A DNA stretch of 64,000 nucleotides from Mangifera indica. Lineage: Eukaryota; Streptophyta; Magnoliopsida; Sapindales; Anacardiaceae. Made by a program: the position numbers and the translations under genes. The stretch is from positions 17,853,894 to 17,917,893 of the forward strand of contig NC_058145.1 in the NCBI RefSeq assembly GCF_011075055.1, read 5' to 3'. Below the pieces are notes generated by a model. The model searched no databases. It saw only the letters and a list, made by a program, of their open reading frames with translations, and was not told the DNA's origin. Below are positions 50,701 through 59,400 of the stretch, piece by piece. The stretch's first letter is position 1. Every line of letters begins with the position of its first letter.

Positions 50701-50773
50701 TGGAGATGCGGGGCATCAATCGCGGTACCTCTCGCATGCTAAGCGAGCGCTCTACCATCTGAGCTACACCCCC
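50701..50773 (-). tRNA. tRNA-Ala (AGC), with degenerate T arm
   Basis: The 73-nt cloverleaf has an acceptor stem GGGGGTG/CATCTCC that keeps the G3-U70 alanine identity pair, discriminator A73, D arm GCTC/GAGC, and anticodon arm CTCGC-TTAGCAT-GCGAG with anticodon AGC. The T arm is abnormal: CCGCG faces CCCCG, giving two C-C mismatches. The loop has T where C56 is nearly invariant. Seven T residues follow directly on the coding strand (50694-50700), a normal polymerase III terminator. Transcription could occur, but C56 is part of the internal B box, so function is doubtful. Confidence 0.85.
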
Positions 50774-51290
50774 AGTTGATGGTCAGTCGCAATAATAATT
50801 ATAAGATTGTCATTTTATGAAGCAGACGGATGCAACACTGACGATCAAACTGCAGCAAATTGCTACAAAGAAGACTCTCACTACAACATCCCAGTCCTCT
50901 CCAGAAACAAAATGCCCACTTCAAAAATGCTCTCAAGTTTTGTTCTATCAACATGAATTTTTCGCATTTGAATGAGAATTTTTGAATTCAAATGGTCATT
51001 TGGTCAGTTTAACTTGACATGAGAGCGTGAAAAATAATTGATCCATCGGCATAGTTGTTTTTCACAAAGAGTTAAAGATGTTTATTTCCTATCTGGAAGC
51101 TAATTTTTTATTTTAAAAAAAAAAAGAAGCTCCAGGCAAAAACGTGGCTGCTCAGCTATAATATGCTAAAAATTAATGAATTGTTTTCCATCATGTCTAT
51201 CTTGGGATTTTGTGCTGAAGCATTAGCAGAGAACTATGGAATTTGTGAAGCTTTTTCTTGTAATATAACAAAGTATGCTTTTAATTACAT

Positions 51291-51437
51291 GTGCTGGGGC
51301 TTTGAACTCCAACCAGGAAGGCCAATCGGGGAGGTTTCGGCCTGGGGGTCTTTAGTTTATCAAGTTAGAACTTTGAATGTATGTTGGGGCTTTGAACTCC
51401 CCCACAACCAGGGAGGCCAGTCAGGGAGATTTCGGTT
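51291..51437. repeat. Direct repeat of about 55 bp next to the NDUFAF7 remnant
   Basis: TGCTGGGGCTTTGAACTCCA begins at about 51291 and TGTTGGGGCTTTGAACTCCC at about 51381. Each is followed by AACCAGG-AGGCCA and a GGGGAGGTTTCGG-like end. The two copies are about 90 bp apart, and the second runs into the NDUFAF7-like fragment. Confidence 0.7.
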
Positions 51438-51449
51438 GTGATAATTGCT

Positions 51450-51810
51450 GGTTTCCAATTCCATGGTGGGCCAATCTTGGTTACAGAGTATATGGAGGAA
51501 GTTCTGACAAATTCAAAAGCTGGGTTCTATATCAATAGTGATGTATTTGGAGCAGAAGATGATTTTATAACCTCACCTCACCTCAAGTAAAGCCAGATGT
51601 TTCGAGAGGTAATGTGATTTCTCTTGGTCTGTCTTACTATTGTCTCCTTGTAATCATTAGAATTCATTAAAGGGGTCACTGCTGGAAAACAATTGATTCT
51701 TTGTGTGACTGATGCAAATTCAGATGGTTAGTGTTCTAGCCATGTGTTTATGGGAGCAAATGCTAATCAGAGTGAACCTTGTTGAGCTGGGTATCCAGGG
51801 CAAGGAACTC
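51450..51810 (+). pseudogene. NDUFAF7-like (complex I assembly methyltransferase) fragment
   Basis: Translation gives FHGGPILVTEYMEEVLTN, then KAGFYINSDVFGAEDDFITS. After a splice-like gap (GAG then GTAATG, ending TTCAG) it gives VLAMCLWEQM and RVNLVELG. These are consecutive conserved segments of the mitochondrial arginine methyltransferase NDUFAF7 (MidA family), which modifies a complex I subunit. An extra A in the stretch after FITSP shifts the frame, and the sequence after VNLVELG (normally GPGRG, the S-adenosylmethionine loop) is scrambled. Only about one fifth of the protein remains. A retained intron position argues for DNA-level decay rather than a processed copy. Confidence 0.8.
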
Positions 51811-51934
51811 GCATACTTGGACCTTTAAACGAATAGTAGAGTGTAAAATCAATTAAACAAATAATTATATTTAATAGTAAAGAGAAATGACAAAGCATAG
51901 AGGAGACATCGAGTATGTATAGACAAATCATATA

Positions 51935-52330
51935 ACTTGAAAATTAGATTGAATTTAAACCAAATCAAATTTGAGTTTAGATAATTAGAGTTCAGTTCAA
52001 TTTAAAAAAGTCAATCTCTAATTTAAGTTTAAGCTTGATGAATTCTTTTTAAACCAAACTCAAACCTAAGTTATAAATCAAGTTAAAATGATTTCATATC
52101 GATACATATTGATTTAAGCGACATAACTTTAGTTATTTCGAATTAAACTCATTTAAGTTTATAAGTTTAATGAGTTGAACACCTTCAAACTCAAACTTGA
52201 TAATGCCATAACCCTCATGCTTGAGTTTGTCTATGATTAATTTATTTCGAATTTGATTGAGTTGAACTAATAATCAAACTCAAGTTTATTCAATATGAAT
52301 CCAATTGAAAATATTAATTAAATAGTTTAT
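51935..52330. repeat. Degenerate TTGAGTTTGAATT repeat tract
   Basis: The tract is full of CAAACTCAAACCTAAG and TTGAATTTAAAC-type words in both orientations. Similar tracts occur at about 21340-21610, 36105-36420, 55505-56175 and 62900-63260. They look like heavily eroded copies of a dispersed element related to the hAT-like arms. No ends can be fixed. Confidence 0.45.
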
Positions 52331-52630
52331 GAACTACTAAAGTGTTAATATGCTTTTTAAATTATAATTTCTAAAAGTAAAATTGTAACAATTATTTTAC
52401 GATAAAGCAAACAATATCTTGTAAGTGACATATACACCCTTAAATTAGGAGAAATCCTTTTAAAATTTAAAATTCAGAAGAGTGAATATAATTCTAAATG
52501 TTGCGACTTGAGAGGGCATTAATGGAATCTAAAACTTTCATATGGGGGTTATTTGCACTATTTTAAACCCATGGAGATTTTACAATATTTAAATAATATT
52601 GAGGGACTTCATAAGTAATTCTTTTAAACT

Positions 52631-53158
52631 TGGCGACTATTTCCCACCCAAGGCATACTTTTTCTGCACATTTCCACCCATTAATTTTGAAAAACCCATT
52701 TACTTATCTATGGGCTGTTAAAAAAAATGGATTCAAGGGTAAAATCGTCATTTTATTTATAATATTAAAAATAAATTAAAATTTAATCCTCTTTTCCCCC
52801 CTAAACCCTAAAAACTAACTATTTCTCATTAGACCAAGTTTTGAAAAATAGCATTCCCCCTTAGGGTTTAGTTTTTAATCCCCAACGTCAAATCTGACGT
52901 CAGATCTGGGCTGATCGAAATTCCAGAGGAGAGAAGAGAGGCCATCGGAGCATGGTGGTGCATTGGGAAGGCTTCGTTATCGACGATGACACCGAATTTG
53001 ATATTGGGATTGAAAACTAAACCTTAAAGGGGAGAATGCTATTTTTCAAAACTTGGCCTAGGAGGAAATGGTTAGTTTTTAGGGTTAGGGGGAAAAGAGA
53101 ATTTTAAGGGAAATTTAACTGCATGGATATGGGTGGGTCAAAGTTTGGCCTTTAAACT
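52631..53158 (+). mobile_element. Foldback transposon immediately upstream of thioredoxin h
   Basis: The left end is TTGGCGACTATTTCCCACCC and the right end GGGTGGGTCAAAGTTTGGCC, roughly inverted. A long inner inverted repeat is clear. The left arm, about 52787-52883, includes CTAAACCCTAAAAACTAACT and CAAGTTTTGAAAAATAGCAT. It pairs with the right arm, about 53001-53102 (ATGCTATTTTTCAAAACTTG; GGTTAGTTTTTAGGGTTAGG). The loop between them is about 120 bp. No coding capacity is present. It is the most complete member of the family also seen at 24952 and 27328. Confidence 0.7.
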
Positions 53159-53212
53159 TCTCTATAAATACGCAAATAGTATTTGGCCTTTAAACTTCTC
53201 TATAAATCCGCA
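53143..53212 (+). promoter_or_regulatory. Duplicated TATA-box segment of the thioredoxin h promoter
   Basis: TTTGGCCTTTAAACTTCTCT followed by ATAAAT occurs twice, starting near 53144 and 53182, 38 bp apart. The first ends ATACGCA and the second ATCCGCA. Each copy contains a good TATA box (CTATAAAT). The downstream one is about 70 bp before the ATG at 53269, a normal spacing with a short leader. The duplicated unit starts inside the right end of the foldback element. Confidence 0.65.
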
Positions 53213-53268
53213 CCGCATCTTCTGTTGTTCATAGCGTGAGTTTTCTTCTTCATCACTACCAGAAAAAA

Positions 53269-53912
53269 ATGGGATCTTTTCTATCAAGCTTGTTTGGAGA
53301 AGGATCAGATGGTAAGAATGCATCAACATCATCAGAAACTCCTGCTATTATCGCTTTTCATTCTTCAGAAAGGTGGCAGCTCCACTTCAATGGCTGTAAA
53401 GATTCTACCCAACTGGTACTATTAACGCAAAATTTAATATTTCTCTAAGATTCTTTTTCATGCATATTTACATCTGGGTATTGAAGATCTGATTTTTTTA
53501 ATGTTTTTTTGGTTAAACTCAAAAGCTGGTTATAGATTTTGCTGCAAGTTGGTGCGGCCCCTGCAAATTTATGGAGCCAGCAGTACAGGAGATGGCTAAT
53601 AAATTTTCTGATGTTCAGTTTGCCAAAATTGATGTAGACGAACTATCTGTATGTTCTTCTATCTTAAATTTTTAAAATTAAGTTGACATTTTGTGAGGAA
53701 TTATGGTGAAGATTGAGTTGGACTGACTGATTTTATTCTGTTTCCTTTGGGATTTGTGGGTTGTGATTTGGTAGGATGTGGCACAGGAATTTAATGTGCA
53801 GGCAATGCCTACATTTGTGTTGATGAAGCAAGGGAAGGAACTGGATAGGGTGGTTGGGGCCAGGAAGGATGAGCTTGAGAAGAAGATTGTGAAGTACAGA
53901 GGACGAACTTGA
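53269..53912 (+). CDS. Thioredoxin h-type (subgroup 2)
   Basis: This is a small disulfide reductase of cytosol, membranes or mitochondria, reduced by NADPH-thioredoxin reductase. Three exons (53269-53415, 53526-53648, 53775-53912) encode 135 residues. The active site WCGPC is at residues 58-62, with the usual conserved partners (buried Asp in LLVIDF, cis-Pro in AMPTFVLM). The N-terminal extension [15 protein letters not shown] is typical of the h2/h8/h9 subgroup, and Gly2 is a possible myristoylation site. Both introns are GT-AG and the first falls at the position usual for plant h-type genes. A transposon and a duplicated TATA segment lie directly upstream. The exact subgroup number is uncertain. 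Confidence 0.94.
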
Positions 53913-56406
53913 GAAGAAGAATGTGAAATACAGAGCTCTATAAAAGGGTTTTCTGCATGCGTGTTATTCACTTTGTATTTCTAATTCGAAAGAATAATTG
54001 ATAATGTAACTATATTGTTGCTTCTGGGTTTGAGTTAATTCAGAAGATTGTGAAATACATATAATGATATGGGTTTGAGTGAATTTTATATTGCTGGCTA
54101 TATTGTTTTCTCTGAGTAGTGTAGCTATTTATTTTGTTTTCCAAATTCTGCATTCCAAGTATCAGCAACATTGATTAGAAACTTAATTCGAAAGTCATAT
54201 TTGTACTCTATGTGTCTTCCTAGTATACTAGCATGTTAGATATTAATCATTTTGAAAACACAGTTCATCACGGTTTTGTTTTTGGGTTTTGCAAATCAAA
54301 ACACATCTTGACAATTTAGGAGGATGCTCTCATACATACCCAACATTTCTCTTGTTTTGTTGATATAAGATTTGCGTCGAGGTACAAAGAACACCTCCAA
54401 TGAATAATAAGACAAGATTGGTTAAAAAGTTTGTAAACTTTTAAATTGTCAAGTTATTTTTTGAGCAAAAGCTTGATGAACTGAATGTTTCGAGGAGACA
54501 ATAACTTGATAGTTGGATCAGGATGTTAACACTGTGAACATTGTTGGATGTCCATTATCTTGTGTAGATCCTAATGCAATGGAAACTTGATGAGTTTGAT
54601 TCGTCTACATGGACATTGCTTGTACTTAGTTCTTGTTGTGCGTTCACCATACGCAGCCAAATAGTCTTGGATGTGAACATGTCCGTTGTTCTCCATGATT
54701 CTAAGAAATCTGCTTTTTGGCAAGTGTCATTTGTTTGGTTTTTTATATCAGGTTTATATCAGGTTGTTACACTGTGAACATTGATGGATGCCCATTATCT
54801 TTTGTTGATCTTACTGCAATGGAAACTTGATAAGTTGATTCCTCTACATGGACATTGCTTGTACTCAGTTCCTATTGTGCGTTCACCAGACGCAGCCAAA
54901 TAGTCTTGGATGTGAACATGTCTATTGTTCTCCATGATTCTAAGAAATCTGCTTTTTGGCAAGTGTCATTTGTTTGGTTTTTTATCTCAGGTTTATATCA
55001 GGATGTTACACTGTGAACATTGTTGGATGCCCATTATCTTTTGTAGATCCTACTGCAATGGAAACTTGATGAGTCGATTCATCTACACGGACATTGCTTG
55101 TACTCAATTCCTATTGTGCGTTCACCATACGCAGCCAAATAGTCTCGGATGTGAACATGTCTATTGTTCTCCATGATTCTAAGAAATCTGCTTTTTGGCA
55201 AGTGTCATTTGTTTGGTTTTTTATCTCAGGTTTATATCATCCATGAGCATCTGATACACCTCCCGGATTTATAACAAAATAAGAACAGTTGATTATTTGA
55301 TTTCATTTTCTGGATATTCTTAAGCAGAAAACATCCTTACTGGCTTACTGGTAAGATATATTGTCTGTTAAGAGTATGTGTTTAAAGCTTTACAGAATGA
55401 AAGCACTTGATTTGTATACAGGGAATATTTCAACAGATAAATGCAAATACAACTTCATGTATTGGGTTGAAATCCGGTTGTTTTATTTTGTTCAAGATAA
55501 TTGATAAAACTAATTTGTAGGGTTCAATTTGATTGAGCTGATTGAGTTTGAATTCAAAGAACTGACGTTGAGCCAAGGAATGTGTTCATTTCATAAAACG
55601 AGCCTATGTTCCAGTTTGTTTGAATATTTGAGTTCAAACCGGTTTGAATTAAATTTAAAATTAAATTGTTTTCAAACTGAGTTTGAGACTTAACCTATCT
55701 ATCTTAAGTTAAATCCTTTAGATTTGAGTCAATTTTGAGTTAAAGTTTGTTCAAACTTTGGCACAAATTAAATCTAGCTTTGAATTGTTTTAAACGCTCG
55801 AATTGTTTCTTAACATCAAAAAGAATGGTCGGAACTGGGGAGCTAAGTGGCTTTATTATCCTACCCAATTCCAACAATTTTTTTTAATGTTAAGAAGCAA
55901 CCCAAGGTTGGATTTGATTCAGACTAAATCTGAAGAAAACCCAATTCAAGATAGATCCTAGATTAACAAATTAAGATTTAGACTTAACTTAAAAATAATT
56001 TAATTTTACATTTGATCCAATATGACTTGAACTCAAATATTTAAATAGGTTTAAACTCAACTTGTTTAAAATAAGCTTGATTTTTAACTTAAACTACTCA
56101 TTCTATCTATACTCAAATTCAAGCTTAAACAACTCAAATCGAATCCAACTCCACTTGCAAGCTCTCTAATTTAAAAGAACTAAGTGTTTCAGGTATGTTT
56201 GTCACTGAATGTCTCTTTGGCTGAAAACAAGATAAATTTAAGGAGATAACACAGAATTTTTCTTTTACATGTCAATACAATATAGAACGATATCTCTCGC
56301 TCATGATTTATATGAATAAGTTCTAGTATAAATATAACAGATCTAAAGTTCACAGGTTAGGATGAAAATTTTATGAATATAATTTGTTTGTAATTTCATC
56401 ACTCCC
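53913..56406. other. Convergent region between thioredoxin h and the H+-ATPase
   Basis: Besides the two 3' untranslated regions this holds a 240-bp tandem triplication and, from about 55505 to 56175, a long degenerate TTGAATTCAAAC-type tract. No gene is supported. Confidence 0.55.
54522..55240. repeat. 240-bp tandem repeat, three copies
   Basis: The landmark ACACTGTGAACATTG recurs so that ACTGTGAACA ends at 54540, 54780 and 55019, giving periods of 240 and 239 bp. Each unit also has TGTGCGTTCACCA-ACGCAGCC and AAATCTGCTTTTTGGCAAGT. The copies differ by scattered substitutions and few indels. Units 1 and 2 differ from unit 3 at the ends of the GTTTATATCAGG junction. No convincing protein is encoded. 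The array ends abruptly at about 55240. Confidence 0.85.
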
Positions 56407-59400
56407 TTAGACAGTGTAGGATTGCTGAATTGTGTCGATATCGAGCCCCTTTAGCCGAACTACTGACTCCACATGCCCTTTGAGTGTATTCAGCTCTCTG
56501 AGTCTGCAAGAATTAGGGATCAGAAATGGCCGGTTGATCAAATAGTACTAGAAGTTAGATGTCGGTACGATATGTTTACCTTGCGATCTCGGCTCGTCTT
56601 TTTGCCTCTTCCGCCATCTGGTTAAGTTCTGTGAAACTACTGCGGTCACTGAACATCTTGGTGTCGGGTGCCTGCAATCCATGGAGAGTCCTCTGTGCAT
56701 GTGCCCATTTAAGTTCACGTTCTTCTTTTCCGAAATCCTTTTTTTTCGTGAATGCAGTCTGCGAAAGAGCAAATTCCAGCTCAGAAAGTGAGCAAGGCCC
56801 ATCACTGCTTAAGTTATGCTGTTGAATTAAAGATATACATACTCTTTGCTCGATGACAAGATCCCAAGCCTTCCCACTCAGAGCGTATCTGATGAAGAAC
56901 TTTATAAAATCAAGAGGGATATAAGAGATGACGCTATAAAGCCAGATCACACCAGCCCAACCCCATCCGATTCCTTCTATTGCAGCAAAGCTCCAGTTTG
57001 CATAGACAGCAATTACCGTAGCAATCTGCCCGCAATAAATATGATACGACAGCAACACATAGAGAGAATGTGCCCAGAAATGCAGGCAAAGAATGCCATT
57101 CACTTACCAGCTGAGCAACGGCAAAAGCAAAAAGAAGTAACAGTCCAGGACGTTCAACGTAAGACCAACTCCTAGCTCTTGTCACAAAAATGAGGGCCTG
57201 ACTGATTATGCTCACTTGCAGGTAGACAGCTGAAGCAAGCTTTCTCCAGTCATTGACATCCTTCTTCTGTAGGCTTGAAACTCCAAATGTACGCTGAATA
57301 TTACATACAAGAGTCTTGAGTGTAAGCAATGTCTAAAAGAATCTAAAGATCAAGCATCCGCGTCACATCCAGCACAAATTCAGTAACATGATAACATAAA
57401 TGTAAATTGCCTTACAGGAAAGAAATCTGTCTTGTATGCCGCCCAAAAGAAAATTACTGTCATCATCGCTAAGTAACCACCAAAAACGATGCCAGTAGTA
57501 AAAATCTCGGCCAACTTCCAGCTGTCTGGCTGGGGGGATGGTTTTACCCTATCCTTTGATATTGTCATAATGGTACCTGGCTCAACATTATCCATGTAAG
57601 TTTCAAATAGAAATGCTTACCGACTCCAGGCCCCTCTCCAAAAAGGAGGGGAAAGAAAAAATGAAAAGAAGAAAGGCGAACCGTCATTAAGAATAGCAAT
57701 TATCAGCACCATGAAGGGTGGAAAGTCAAACTGCCATATGAGAGCTAGTAGCATGAAACCAAGCTGTAATCAAAAGGAAAAGCAAGAATGCTAAATCCAA
57801 AGGTGCAAGCTATTTTTCGAAGCACTCCAGTATATTCACAACTGCAAAGTTGCAATAACCAAACAACTTACCACAATACGAATTGTAATGGAGACTGCAT
57901 ATATCTGCAACATGAAAGAAATCAATAAGGCACCAAAAAGAAGGAGAAGCAGAAGCGAAGTAAATAATGTTGTCGTTCTTAAAGCTTCTCATCACATTCA
58001 CTTGCAATGTGCAGAAGTAACCACCAGTCCTAGAAAGCTCATCTTTGCTCTGGACTTATATAGCACCACAGATCTGAAGAAGCTTAATTACCAGGTTCTA
58101 GACTGAAGTCATTAGGATTAAGGATGATTAAGATGAACTAAATAATGATTCTGTAAGTTAGGCATATGAGTTAAACAGGATGGCCACACAAAAAACCTAT
58201 CATCCAAATGGTATGTAGAACAACTCAACCCAAGGATCAGAATTAACACTCACCGTGTAATTTTTCATCCTCTGGAATATTGCCCGACTAGTTAAAACAG
58301 CACTAATGATAACACTAAGACCAGGTTCAGTCAGGACAATGTCAGAAGCGCTGCGAGCAGCATCAGTTGCATCAGCAACAGCTATGCCAATGTCTGCTTT
58401 CTTTAGAGCAGGAGCATCATTGACACCGTCTCCAGTCATTCCACATATATGTTTCCTAGCTTGCAAACGTTTCACAATCTCATATTTGTGTTCTGCAATT
58501 AAAACAAGACCAATGTTTCTAATCAGAACTAAAGCTGCCGACCACTAGCTTTGCGGTCCAGTAACATGTAATTGACAATTACAAATTTAAGACAGGTTTC
58601 TTGCCATTAGCAGGTGAGGGAGAACTATGGCCTTGGGCTAAACTTAGGGTATCTATTACAATTTCAGATTTTGAAGTAAATTGAAAAAATTGATCAAATA
58701 CCAGGGAAAACACCAGCAAAACCATCAGCTTTCTCTATGAGCTCATCAACAGGTAAAGCAACAATTGACTCATCTTTGTTCTGTCCTAATAAGGCTGATG
58801 AAGGATACATGTTGGTTCCCATGCCCAAACGACGTCCTGTTTCCTTTGCTATTGCAAGTTGGTCACCTGCAAAGAGGGAGAGGTCAAACAAGTGGAGGCA
58901 TTAATCAGTATGATAAAGAAAAAGTCAAATTAAATTCCATAAGGTGTAATAAACAAATGACTCCTCTCAACAAAGGAAGTATTATTAAGCAAAATGCCTT
59001 GGAAACAAACATACAAACATTGACCGAGTATTACAAAATAGTGAGGACATAATATGATGGAAGGGAGAAGCACCTGTGATCATTTTCACATTCACTCCAA
59101 GATTCAAAGCCCTCCGAATTGTTTCTGCACTATCATGTCTAGGTGGATCAAACAGAGGCATGAGACCAATAAATTGCCATGGGCCTCCTGAGCTCTCCTT
59201 CCTTCCATCTGGAACTTCCTGAGAAGCAATTGATAAATACAGGCTTTTAAAATATGAACCATTATCCCTTTAATGTATGACTGAAGTAACTTGAAAATAG
59301 AACCTATAGATATTAACATTAGGAAGCACATATACCTGGTATGCCACTGCAAGAGATCGTAATCCACGTTCTGCAAACTTATCAATCACAGCATGAACTC

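Noticed and set aside
54574..55176. Open frames inside the 240-bp tandem units
   Set aside because: They differ in frame and content from copy to copy, so they are not conserved as protein.
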